Assembly (NCBI GenBank): GCA_910584375.1
Contig: CAJUAH010000022.1
Coordinates: forward strand, 5,997 to 69,996
Length of the DNA stretch: 64,000 bases
Direction: 5' to 3'
Source of the DNA: an uncultured Acetatifactor sp.
Lineage (GTDB): Bacteria > Bacillota > Clostridia > Lachnospirales > Lachnospiraceae
Below are positions 31,918 to 40,379 of the stretch, piece after piece. Below the pieces are notes generated by a model. The model saw only the letters and a list, made by a program, of their open reading frames with translations, was not told the origin of the DNA and did not search any database. The position numbers and the translations under genes are program-made. The stretch's first letter is position 1, and each line of letters opens with the position of its first letter.

Positions 31918-32772
31918 ATGGCATCGATGCGCGATATCAAGCGTCGCAAGGGGAGTATACAGAGTACCCAGCAGATCACCAAGGCCATGAAACTCGTTTC
32001 TACCGTAAAATTGCAAAGGGCAAGAGCCAGCGCCGAGAATTCCAAGGCATATTTTAATTGCATGTATCAGACTGTGAACCGTATCCTGAAAAGGGTAGGC
32101 AGCCTGCAGCACAGATATTTACAGTCCGGCGGCTCCGGTAAAAAGGCAGTGGTGGTAATATCCTCCAACAGAGGACTGGCGGGAGGATACAACTCCAACA
32201 TTGTGAAACTGGTGACCCGCCATGAGGGCTGGAATAAAGAGGATATATTGATCTATGCCGTGGGCCGCAAGGGCAAGGATGCCTTTGTAAGAGAAGGCTA
32301 CGAGGTGCGGCTGGATATGTCCGACGTGGTGGAGGAACCTGCGTATCCGGACGCCATGCTGCTGTGCAATGAACTGCTGAAAGCCTATGCGGACGGAGAA
32401 GTGGGAGAGATTTATCTTGCCTACACCTCGTTTAAAAATACGGTGAGTCATATCCCCACGCTGCTGAAATTGCTGCCGGTAGAGCAGGAAATCCAGAGCG
32501 AGGAAGAGCCGGAAGTGCCCATGAACTTTGAGGCAGAGGATGAAGAGGCTCTGGAGATGATCATACCCAAATATGTGACCAGCCTGATCTACGGCGGACT
32601 GATGGAGGCCGTGGCCAGTGAGAACGGGGCGCGAATGCAGGCAATGGATAATGCGACCAGCAATGCGGAAGAAATGATAAGTGATTTGACGCTGAAATAC
32701 AACAGGGCCCGTCAGGGTTCCATTACGCAGGAACTGACGGAGATCATAGCAGGGGCGGAGGCGATCTCATAG
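31918..32772 (+). CDS. atpG: ATP synthase subunit gamma
   Basis: 284 residues; the central rotor shaft. It begins MASMRDIKRRKGSIQSTQQI and includes TKAMKLVSTVKLQRAR; the C-terminal helix has AMDNATSNAEEMI and ITQELTEIIAGAEAI. AAAGGAG precedes the ATG. An 86-base gap with a GCAATATT/AATATTGC hairpin separates it from atpD. Confidence 0.97.
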   Translation: MASMRDIKRRKGSIQSTQQITKAMKLVSTVKLQRARASAENSKAYFNCMYQTVNRILKRVGSLQHRYLQSGGSGKKAVVVISSNRGLAGGYNSNIVKLVTRHEGWNKEDILIYAVGRKGKDAFVREGYEVRLDMSDVVEEPAYPDAMLLCNELLKAYADGEVGEIYLAYTSFKNTVSHIPTLLKLLPVEQEIQSEEEPEVPMNFEAEDEEALEMIIPKYVTSLIYGGLMEAVASENGARMQAMDNATSNAEEMISDLTLKYNRARQGSITQELTEIIAGAEAIS

Positions 32773-32858
32773 CCTTTGTCCATGCGGGAATTTCTATGAG
32801 GGCAATATTCAATTAGAGCAATATTGCGGGCAAATCCGCGATATGCATGGAGGTTTAT

Positions 32859-34247
32859 ATGACAGGACAAAATAAAGGAAGGATTACCCAGATCATTGGC
32901 GCGGTGCTGGATATCCGATTCAGTGAGGGGCGGCTGCCGGAGATTAACGAGGCCATCGTTATCCCCGGTAAGGACAGCGAACTGACGGTGGAAGTATCTC
33001 AGCATCTTGGTGACGACACGGTGAGATGTATCGCCATGGGCACGACCGACGGCCTGGTGAGAGGCATGGAAGCCATCGCCACGGGTGCGCCGATCACAGT
33101 GCCTGTTGGAGAGAATACGCTGGGACGTATTTTCAATGTACTGGGTAAACCCATTGACAACAAACCGGCGCCGGAAGGGGTATCTTATGAACCCATTCAC
33201 AGGGCCGCGCCGGATTTTGAGGAGCAGTCCACGGAAACCGAATTGCTGGAGACCGGCATCAAGGTGGTGGATCTGCTGTGCCCCTACCAGAAGGGCGGTA
33301 AGATCGGCCTGTTCGGCGGCGCAGGCGTAGGCAAGACAGTGCTGATCCAGGAGCTGATCCGCAATATCGCTACAGAGCATGGCGGATACTCCGTATTTAC
33401 CGGCGTAGGCGAGCGTACCCGTGAGGGTAACGACCTGTACCATGAGATGAGCGAGTCGGGAGTTATCGACAAGACCACCATGGTATTCGGTCAGATGAAC
33501 GAGCCCCCCGGAGCGAGAATGAGAGTGGGCCTGACCGGTTTGACCATGGCGGAATATTTCCGTGACAAGGGCGGTAAGGACGTACTGCTGTTTATTGACA
33601 ATATATTCCGTTTTACACAGGCAGGCAGCGAGGTGTCCGCACTGTTGGGCCGTATGCCCTCCGCGGTGGGGTATCAGCCCACGCTGCAGACGGAGATGGG
33701 CGCCTTGCAGGAGCGTATCACTTCCACGAAAAGCGGTTCCATCACTTCCGTACAGGCCGTATATGTGCCTGCGGATGACCTGACGGACCCGGCGCCCGCT
33801 ACGACTTTTGCCCATCTGGACGCCACGACCGTGCTGTCCCGTTCCATAGTGGAGCTGGGTATCTACCCCGCGGTGGATCCGCTGGAGTCCACCTCCCGCA
33901 TTCTGGATCCCCGCATTGTGGGTGAGGAGCATTATAAGGTGGCCCGCGGCGTGCAGGAAATCTTGCAGAGATATAAGGAGCTGCAGGATATTATCGCCAT
34001 CCTGGGTATGGATGAACTGTCTGAGGACGATAAGCTGGTGGTATCCCGTGCCCGTAAGGTACAGAGATTCCTGTCTCAGCCCTTTTTCGTGGCCGGTCAG
34101 TTCACAGGTCTGGAAGGAAAATACGTGCCGATCAACGAGACCATTCAGGGATTTAAGGAGATACTGGAAGGCAAACACGACGATATCCCGGAGAGCTATT
34201 TCCTGAACGCCGGCAGTATTGACGATGTACTGGCCAAAGTGAAATAG
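32859..34247 (+). CDS. atpD: ATP synthase subunit beta
   Basis: The catalytic subunit, 462 residues. The P-loop GGAGVGKTV is near residue 152; GERTREGNDLYHEM, the Walker B LLFIDNIFRFTQAGSEVS and the ALLGRMPSAVGYQPTL segment are intact. The ATG at 32859 follows GGAGG by 6 bases; the upstream ATG at 32847 overlaps that SD. Confidence 0.98.
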   Translation: MTGQNKGRITQIIGAVLDIRFSEGRLPEINEAIVIPGKDSELTVEVSQHLGDDTVRCIAMGTTDGLVRGMEAIATGAPITVPVGENTLGRIFNVLGKPIDNKPAPEGVSYEPIHRAAPDFEEQSTETELLETGIKVVDLLCPYQKGGKIGLFGGAGVGKTVLIQELIRNIATEHGGYSVFTGVGERTREGNDLYHEMSESGVIDKTTMVFGQMNEPPGARMRVGLTGLTMAEYFRDKGGKDVLLFIDNIFRFTQAGSEVSALLGRMPSAVGYQPTLQTEMGALQERITSTKSGSITSVQAVYVPADDLTDPAPATTFAHLDATTVLSRSIVELGIYPAVDPLESTSRILDPRIVGEEHYKVARGVQEILQRYKELQDIIAILGMDELSEDDKLVVSRARKVQRFLSQPFFVAGQFTGLEGKYVPINETIQGFKEILEGKHDDIPESYFLNAGSIDDVLAKVK

Positions 34248-34262
34248 GGAAAGGCGGTTTCC

Positions 34263-34667
34263 ATGGCAGAAAATAAATGCTTGACATTAAAGATTATTAC
34301 GCCAAACAGAGTGTTCTATGAGGGAGAGGCGGAAATGGTGGAGCTGAACACCTCTGAGGGAGAGATCGGCGTGCTGCCGGGGCATCTGCCCATGACGGTG
34401 ATCGTGAAACCCGGAATACTCACCATCACGGAGCCGGAGGGGGAAAAAGTCGCGGCCCTGCATGCGGGGTTTGTGGAGATCCTTCCGGACCAGGTTACTG
34501 TTTTGGCGGAGATTATCGAGTGGCCGGGTGAAATTGACGTCGCCAGGGCCGAGGCTGCATTGGAACGTGCCCGCGAGCGCATCCACGAACATACCAGCGA
34601 CACGGATCTGGCCAGGGCGGAGACAGCTCTGCTGCGGGCCATGGCTCGTATACAGGCAATAAAGTAA
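34263..34667 (+). CDS. atpC: ATP synthase subunit epsilon
   Basis: 134 residues. The N-terminal beta barrel has ITPNRVFYEGEAEMVELNT and EGEIGVLPGHLPM; the C-terminal helical pair is DVARAEAALERARERI. It ends the operon and couples or inhibits the rotor. AAAGG lies just upstream. Confidence 0.95.
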   Translation: MAENKCLTLKIITPNRVFYEGEAEMVELNTSEGEIGVLPGHLPMTVIVKPGILTITEPEGEKVAALHAGFVEILPDQVTVLAEIIEWPGEIDVARAEAALERARERIHEHTSDTDLARAETALLRAMARIQAIK

Positions 34668-34748
34668 GTCGTCCGGGGAGCCGTGAAAGCCGGTAACGGC
34701 CGATGTGGCGGCTGCATATGTTATAGAAAAAGAAAAGGTATCACAGGC

Positions 34749-35162
34749 ATGGATTTTGAACGCAGGATTTTACCTTTTTATATGACATATCCGACAGCGG
34801 GTTATGAGAATGCGACCCTGTATGGACGGCAGGACACGGACGTGCTGCGTGATCTGGAATATTTCAGACAGCTGTATCCGGCAGCGGTGCGGCGATATCA
34901 GACCAGAACTGCCGAGATTCTGGATAAGATGGATTATGAAGGCAGTGTGATCTATGACGAGTATCCTGACCGCTACACGCTGGAGCGGCTGGCAGACAAT
35001 GTTGTCGATATTCTTCGGCGCGAGGAGAACGGCCAGGATCCGGAACAGACAGATGCCGCCGGGAACTGGGAACAGAAACGTTCTCTGATCTTTGTACTTC
35101 TGATGAATGAAGTGTATAAACGCCGCCGAGGCGGCAGAAGAGGATTTTTCAGCTTTAGCTGA
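34749..35162 (+). CDS. Hypothetical protein
   Basis: 137 residues starting MDFERRILPFYMTYPTAGY. It is rich in aromatic and charged residues (DLEYFRQLYPAAVRRYQ, IYDEYPDRYTLERLADNVVDIL), with a strongly basic end KRRRGGRRGFF. No signal peptide or membrane helix is seen. It follows atpC by 81 bases. Possibly a conserved clostridial protein of unknown role. Confidence 0.6.
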   Translation: MDFERRILPFYMTYPTAGYENATLYGRQDTDVLRDLEYFRQLYPAAVRRYQTRTAEILDKMDYEGSVIYDEYPDRYTLERLADNVVDILRREENGQDPEQTDAAGNWEQKRSLIFVLLMNEVYKRRRGGRRGFFSFS

Positions 35163-35179
35163 CAGGATTTACAACAGGC

Positions 35180-35212
35180 AGAGCCACGGGAACCTAAGGT
35201 TCTCGTGGCTCT
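35180..35212 (+). terminator. Strong hairpin after the atp region, weak T-tract
   Basis: AGAGCCACGGGAACC pairs with GGTTCTCGTGGCTCT (one G-U) over a 3-base loop. Only GTGTTAAAAG follows, so termination may be inefficient. Confidence 0.5.
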
Positions 35213-35261
35213 GTGTTAAAAGAAAAACGCTGGGCCTGCAGAGGGCGGAAAGAGGAGCCGA

Positions 35262-36416
35262 ATGGATGAGCTGGGAAGGCTGCTGGAGGAGATCATAGAC
35301 GAAAAACTGGTACAGGCAGTTCTGAGCAACAGCCGGGACGCGGCATATGGGGACAAGCTGAAGATCCGCCCGGTGATGCTGAAGGACGGTTTGCGGTTTC
35401 AGAGTGTCAGATATGTGGGCAAACAGGTGTTTCATCAAAACCATGACGCGCGGGAGACGGGGCGCCTGATTGAGGAATCGCTGCGGGATCGGTTTCGGCA
35501 GTGCGAGATTACCTCGCGGGACAAAAGTGTCACCGTATTGGTCAGCAAAAAGGGAAAGATGACGGTAAAAACCCGCCAAATTGTCTGTGATGCCCCGGGG
35601 GATCTTTCCCACAACAGAGAGAAAGAGTATATTTTAAAAGAGGGCTGTCCGGTGGATTTTCTGGTAGGATTGGGCGTTCAGACACCGGACGGCAGGATCG
35701 TGAAAAATAAATATGACAAATTTCGCCAGATTAATCGTTATCTGGAGTTTATCCGGGATGTTCTGGATCAACTGCCTGGCGAGGGCATGATCCATGTGAT
35801 TGATTTTGGCTGCGGAAAGTCCTATCTGACCTTTGCCATGTACTATTATCTCCATGTGCTGCAGGGCAGGGATATACACATTACGGGCCTGGATCTGAAG
35901 GCGGATGTGATACGGCGCTGCAATGAACTGGCGCTGCGGTGCGGTTATGAGCAGCTGCGTTTTCAAGTGGGAGATATCAGTAGCTATGCGGGAGAGCGGA
36001 AAGTGGATATGGTGGTGTCGCTCCATGCCTGTGACACGGCCACGGACTACGCCCTGCAAAAGGCGGTGGACTGGGGAGCAAAAGTGATTTTGGCAGTGCC
36101 TTGCTGCCAGCATGAGATCAACGGACAGATACACTGTGAAAGCCTGGCGCCGCTGCTGCGCTACGGGATTATAAAAGAGCGCATGTCCGCATTGATCACA
36201 GACGCCATACGGGCCAATCTGCTGGAGCAGCAGGGGTATGAGACCCAGATTCTGGAATTTATCGATATGGAACATACGCCCAAGAACCTTTTGATTCGGG
36301 CGGTAAAAAAATCGCGGCATATGGAAAAAAGGCTGGCAGGAGCCTCCCTGGAGGAGACGTTGGAGCTGCTGGGCGTGGATCCCATGCTGGCACGTTTGCT
36401 GGATAGGAATCAATGA
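35262..36416 (+). CDS. SAM-dependent methyltransferase (Methyltransf_32 type)
   Basis: 384 residues. The SAM-binding domain starts near residue 175 with IDFGCGKSYLTFAMYYYL, followed by ITGLDLKADVIRRC, SLHACDTATDYAL and PCCQHE, the set seen in the Methyltransf_32 family related to METTL25-type enzymes. The N-terminal 150 residues may bind substrate, perhaps RNA; this is inferred. The stop codon overlaps the next start (ATGA), so the two genes are coupled. Confidence 0.8.
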   Translation: MDELGRLLEEIIDEKLVQAVLSNSRDAAYGDKLKIRPVMLKDGLRFQSVRYVGKQVFHQNHDARETGRLIEESLRDRFRQCEITSRDKSVTVLVSKKGKMTVKTRQIVCDAPGDLSHNREKEYILKEGCPVDFLVGLGVQTPDGRIVKNKYDKFRQINRYLEFIRDVLDQLPGEGMIHVIDFGCGKSYLTFAMYYYLHVLQGRDIHITGLDLKADVIRRCNELALRCGYEQLRFQVGDISSYAGERKVDMVVSLHACDTATDYALQKAVDWGAKVILAVPCCQHEINGQIHCESLAPLLRYGIIKERMSALITDAIRANLLEQQGYETQILEFIDMEHTPKNLLIRAVKKSRHMEKRLAGASLEETLELLGVDPMLARLLDRNQ

Positions 36417-38950
36417 GTATGAAGAAATTGATAATCAAATGGGTGATCTTTCTGCTGACCTTTGTAGTGTCGTTATTGGTGGCGAGCAGAGTCATGAATC
36501 ATGACAATCAGAATATGACCATGGAAGTGTCGGCAGCCAGTTTTCCGGTGATCACACTGGAAAAGGGAGGCATCGCCTACAATGAACTCCATGGGTATGC
36601 CCAGGCCAGAGATATCGCTTACCAGCGGGGGCCCATCGCTGAGCTGGGTGAAAACAGAGAGCTGATATTCCAGATCGAAACCTACGGTGTCAGATTGCAG
36701 GAGATCCGTATGGAACTGCGGAGCAGAGACGGCAGCCGTCTCATTGAAAATACCGAGATCACGGAGTACGAGCCGGGCAGCGTTATAAGGGTGGAGACTG
36801 CCCTGAAGGATCTGATCGAAAAGGATACGGAGTACTCTCTGGCGCTGGTGCTGACGGATGAGTCGGGGAGAGAGATCTGGTACTATACCCGGGCCATATG
36901 GAGCGACAATACTTACGGATATGAAAAACTGGCGTATGTAAAGGATTTTCACGAGAAGACCTTTGACCGGGAGGCGGCCAGGGAGCTGGTCAAATATCTG
37001 GAGAGCAGCTCCCAGGGGGATAATACTACCTTCCATAAGGTGGATATCCACAGCAGTTTCAACCAGATTACCTGGGGGGATCTGGGAGTGCGACGTCTGA
37101 CGGAGCCTGCCGTCAATCTGACGGAACTGGCCACCCAGACTGCCTCCATGGAACTGCATTACCTGGTGGCTACAGGCAGCGGAAAGGAGCAGACCTGTTA
37201 TCTGGTGGAAGAATTGTACCGCATAAGGTATACGCCGGAGCGGGTGTATCTGTTGGAGTTCGAGCGGACGATGGATCAGATCCCGGCTATAAAAGGTGAT
37301 ATCTATGGCAACGACAAGATCATGCTGGGTATTGTGGGAGAAGATACGGCCCTGGTGGAGAGCGAGGATGGCAATATCGTGGTATTCGAGGCGGCAGGCC
37401 GACTGTGCAGCTACAATGTAACGACCAATAAGCTGGCGTTGCTGTTCTCCTTTTACGAGGACAGTTCCCAGAACGCCAGGACGCAGTGGGATGACCGGGA
37501 TATGTATCAGGGGTACAGACTGAAGATCCTGAATGTGGATGAGGGGAATAACGTGCAGTTTGCCGTATACGGATATATGAACCGGGGACGCCATGAGGGA
37601 GAGGTGGGTATCCAGCTGTACATTTATAACAGCGACCAGAATACCGTGGAAGAGTTGGTGTATATTCCCTACGAAAAATCCGGTGAGATTCTGGAACATG
37701 AGCTGGATCGGCTCCTGTATCTGAACCGGGAGGGAAAGCTGTACCTGTATCTGGATCACAGTATATATGAGGTGAACACCAGGGAGCGCGTCAGCGAGCG
37801 GATTGCACTGGTGGAAGACGATGAGGCCATGCTCATCTCAAACAATCACAAGATCGTCGTCTGGTGGCAGGAGCAGAGTCTGCGGATCATGAACCTGGGA
37901 ACGGAACAGGTCACCCAGATAGAGTTGGGAGCGGATGAGATTGCCCGCCCGTTGGGATTTATGGGGGAGGACATCATCTATGGCGTGGCAAAACGTCAGG
38001 ATGTGACGAGCGACGCGGTGGGAAGACAGCTTTTTCCCATGTATCAGGTCTGTATCCGTGATGCCTTTGGCAAGCTGTACAAAGCATACGAGTGGGAGGA
38101 TATCTATACGCTGTCCTGCCAGGTGGAAGAAAATCAGATCATCCTGGAGCGGGTGCAGCGCCGGGAAGACGGCAATTATACCGAGGCCGCCCAGGAACAC
38201 ATTCTGCACAATACCACCCAGGATGTGGGCAGAAATCAGCTGGTGGTGGCTGCGGTGGATATCTATGAAAAACTGGTACAGATCCAGGTGCGGGAGGAGA
38301 TCGACGTGAAGGCCCTGCAGATTTTGACTCCCAAGGAAGTCATGTTCGAGGGGGGGAGGGATATCCTGCTGGCCAGGGACGACGAACAGCAGAGCTACTA
38401 TGTGTATGACAAAGGCCGGATAGCCGGGATCTATTATACTCCCGCCAAAGCCATAGAACAGGCCGACGCCTGCTCCGGGGTGGTGGTGGACGATGGGGGC
38501 AGAACCATCTGGATCAGGGGAAACAGGGTGCTCCGCAACCAGATCATGGCGATCACGGCCCAGGAGGCCACGGAGGACAGGAGCAGTCTGGCCGTATGCC
38601 TGGATACCATACTGTCTTTTGAAGGAATCGTGCGAAACTCCCAGGACCTGCTCAGCCGAGGCAAGTCGGCCCGGATGATTCTGGAGGAAAATCTGGAGGG
38701 GCAGGCCCAGATACTGGATCTGGGAGGCTGCAGCCTGGATACGACGTTGTATTTTCTCAACCGGGATATTCCTGTGCTGGCGCTGCTGCAGGACGGAGAG
38801 GCGGTGCTGCTCACAGGCTTTAACGAGTACAATGTGGTGATTATGGAGCCCTCCACGGGCAGATTGTACAAAAAGGGTATGAATGACACCCGGGAATGGA
38901 TGGAAGAGAACGGCAATCCCTTTATCACTTATATAAGAGTGGAAGAGTAG
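36413..38950 (+). CDS. Large membrane-anchored extracytoplasmic protein of unknown function
   Basis: 845 residues. There is one N-terminal helix (LIIKWVIFLLTFVVSLLVA), then a long beta-rich region with propeller-like stretches (about 250-640: ETYGVRLQEIRMELRS, NIVVFEAAGRLCSYN, GEDIIYGVAKRQD). The last 130 residues resemble a C39-like peptidase fold: SLAVCLDTILSFEG as the N-terminal helix, then FLNRDIPVLALLQDGEAVLLTGF and NVVIMEPSTGRLYKKGMND. The His expected before VLLTG is Glu here, so proteolysis is doubtful. The ATG overlaps the methyltransferase stop. Confidence 0.65.
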   Translation: MSMKKLIIKWVIFLLTFVVSLLVASRVMNHDNQNMTMEVSAASFPVITLEKGGIAYNELHGYAQARDIAYQRGPIAELGENRELIFQIETYGVRLQEIRMELRSRDGSRLIENTEITEYEPGSVIRVETALKDLIEKDTEYSLALVLTDESGREIWYYTRAIWSDNTYGYEKLAYVKDFHEKTFDREAARELVKYLESSSQGDNTTFHKVDIHSSFNQITWGDLGVRRLTEPAVNLTELATQTASMELHYLVATGSGKEQTCYLVEELYRIRYTPERVYLLEFERTMDQIPAIKGDIYGNDKIMLGIVGEDTALVESEDGNIVVFEAAGRLCSYNVTTNKLALLFSFYEDSSQNARTQWDDRDMYQGYRLKILNVDEGNNVQFAVYGYMNRGRHEGEVGIQLYIYNSDQNTVEELVYIPYEKSGEILEHELDRLLYLNREGKLYLYLDHSIYEVNTRERVSERIALVEDDEAMLISNNHKIVVWWQEQSLRIMNLGTEQVTQIELGADEIARPLGFMGEDIIYGVAKRQDVTSDAVGRQLFPMYQVCIRDAFGKLYKAYEWEDIYTLSCQVEENQIILERVQRREDGNYTEAAQEHILHNTTQDVGRNQLVVAAVDIYEKLVQIQVREEIDVKALQILTPKEVMFEGGRDILLARDDEQQSYYVYDKGRIAGIYYTPAKAIEQADACSGVVVDDGGRTIWIRGNRVLRNQIMAITAQEATEDRSSLAVCLDTILSFEGIVRNSQDLLSRGKSARMILEENLEGQAQILDLGGCSLDTTLYFLNRDIPVLALLQDGEAVLLTGFNEYNVVIMEPSTGRLYKKGMNDTREWMEENGNPFITYIRVEE

Positions 38951-38993
38951 GCGGAAGAACAGCGTTGCGGGAGTTCAGGCCTATGGACTGTTA

Positions 38994-39491
38994 TTACCTG
39001 TCGGTCACAGGGAAAATGAATTTTTTATATCTTTGCAGGACAAAGAGCAGCAGCATTCCCAGAATGCCGCAGGACAGCACTTCGCCGATTCCCACGGTCA
39101 GCATGAAGTAAGGGATGGAACCGGGTATTCTGTAGGCGAAGTATAACACCGGAGGCACGATCAGGGTGTTGGCGGCGATGGGTGGCAGAGGAGCCAGCCA
39201 TTTGCAGCGCCGCAGCATGTAAGTGCCCACGGCGCCCAACAGCGTGGCGACGCTGCCGAAGACCACGTCCCAGACTATGGCGCCGGTGAGCAGATTGCTG
39301 ATCAGACATCCCAAAAACAGGCCGGGTATGGCTGCCGGGGTAAAAAACGGTAAGATGGTAAGCGCCTCGGAAAAGCGGAGCTGGACGGCATAATTGGCCA
39401 GGCCCAGAGAGTTGGCCAGCAGAGTAAGTACCACATAGAGGGCGGCGATAACCGCCGCCTGCGCGACAAAAAGTGCTTTACTGTTTTTCAT
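38994..39491 (-). CDS. queT: QueT-family queuosine-precursor transporter (ECF S component)
   Basis: 165 residues with five to six membrane helices. It begins MKNSKALFVAQAAVIAALY and contains VQLRFSEALTILPFF and GAIVWDVVFGSVATLLGA. It is the substrate-binding component of an energy-coupling-factor importer. The start at 39491 follows AAAGGAG, which lies in the tail of a preQ1-I-like riboswitch; this supports preQ1 or a related base as substrate. Confidence 0.9.
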   Translation of the reverse strand: MKNSKALFVAQAAVIAALYVVLTLLANSLGLANYAVQLRFSEALTILPFFTPAAIPGLFLGCLISNLLTGAIVWDVVFGSVATLLGAVGTYMLRRCKWLAPLPPIAANTLIVPPVLYFAYRIPGSIPYFMLTVGIGEVLSCGILGMLLLFVLQRYKKFIFPVTDR

Positions 39492-39502
39492 TGTTGTAAT
39501 CT

Positions 39503-39546
39503 CCTTTAGTATTTTTTTAACGAGTGGAAGGTCTCGAACACTCGGT
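39503..39546 (-). promoter_or_regulatory. preQ1-I-like riboswitch of queT
   Basis: On the minus strand CGAGTG pairs with CACTCG around a 12-base loop (TTCGAGACCTTC). An A-rich tail (TTAAAAAAATACTAAAGG) follows and runs into the Shine-Dalgarno. Stem, loop length, A-rich tail and the ACTAA-AGG end match the class I preQ1 aptamer, with translational control. Confidence 0.8.
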
Positions 39547-39572
39547 TTGGAAAAGCTCCCGCAACGAAAAAC

Positions 39573-39601
39573 AGTGTAACACAATTTTCCGGGACTTACA
39601 A
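39573..39601 (-). promoter_or_regulatory. queT promoter
   Basis: On the minus strand TTGTAA, 17 bases, TACACT, leading into the riboswitch about 20 bases downstream. Confidence 0.6.
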
Positions 39602-39624
39602 GGGGGCTGGAACGGAAATTGCCT

Positions 39625-40164
39625 CTAGACGGTCAGCCCGGCTTTGACGAGCCGTTTGCGGATCAGGCCGCCCAGGCTCAAAGCGATGGCGATCTTGACC
39701 AGGTCAGCGGGGATATAGGGGATCACACCGATCCAGAGCGCCTCTACGAAGGGGCGTTTTACCAGGTAGCCCAGCCACAGAGTACCGAACAGATACAAGA
39801 CCGCCGTGCCCAGCACCATGCCTGCCAGATGAAGAGGCCATTTGGCAGGCCATTTGCTGATAAAAAAACCTGCGATCAGAGACAGGAAGATATAGCCCAG
39901 CAGGTAGCCGCCGGTGGGCCCCAACATCTTGCCCACGCCGCCGGAAAAACCGGTAAATACGGGCAGGCCCACCAGACCCAGCAGCAGATAGATCAGGCAA
40001 CTGACAGTCCCCCATTTCATACCCAGCAGGCAGGTAGCCAGCAGGATCCCCAGAGCTCCCAAAGATATGGGAACCGGACTTATGGGCAGGGGAAAGGAAA
40101 TGGGTCCCAGCACGCAGGTTACAGCAGTCATCAGGCCGATCAAAGCGATTTTTTTTGTGTTCAT
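39625..40164 (-). CDS. bioY: Biotin transporter BioY (ECF S component)
   Basis: 179 residues, six membrane helices. The family signature is present: FPLPISPVPISLGALGILLA, then GLPVFTGFSGGVGKMLGPTG and the closing PYIPADLVKIAIAL. It starts at 40164 after AAGGAGG. An inverted repeat like the BirA operator overlaps its promoter, so repression by biotin-loaded BirA is likely. Confidence 0.95.
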   Translation of the reverse strand: MNTKKIALIGLMTAVTCVLGPISFPLPISPVPISLGALGILLATCLLGMKWGTVSCLIYLLLGLVGLPVFTGFSGGVGKMLGPTGGYLLGYIFLSLIAGFFISKWPAKWPLHLAGMVLGTAVLYLFGTLWLGYLVKRPFVEALWIGVIPYIPADLVKIAIALSLGGLIRKRLVKAGLTV

Positions 40165-40206
40165 GTTTAAACCTCCTTGGGTATGGGATATGTAGGGGAT
40201 TTTATA

Positions 40207-40257
40207 TTGTAAACCCATCAACAAAAACAGTATACAATTCACCGGGGATAATGTCAA
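40207..40257 (-). promoter_or_regulatory. bioY promoter with a BirA-like operator
   Basis: On the minus strand TTGACA (40252-40257), 17 bases, TATACT (40229-40234). ATTGTATACT and GGTTTACAAT, separated by about 13 bases, form the inverted repeat typical of Firmicutes BirA operators (TTGTTAACC / GGTTAACAA) and overlap the -10. Confidence 0.75.
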
Positions 40258-40320
40258 TAAAAATATTGCAACGAAGACACAAAAAACGGATTAAAAATTG
40301 ATTCGGTATAGAATAAGACA

Positions 40321-40369
40321 AAGAAAACCCCCGAAAGGCAGAGGAAACAAAGCTCTGCTTTTCGGGGGA
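40321..40369 (-). terminator. prs terminator
   Basis: CCCCCGAAAGGCAGAG pairs with CTCTGCTTTTCGGGGG, and TTTTCTTT follows in the minus-strand direction. Confidence 0.85.
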
Positions 40370-40379
40370 TACATTTTGT

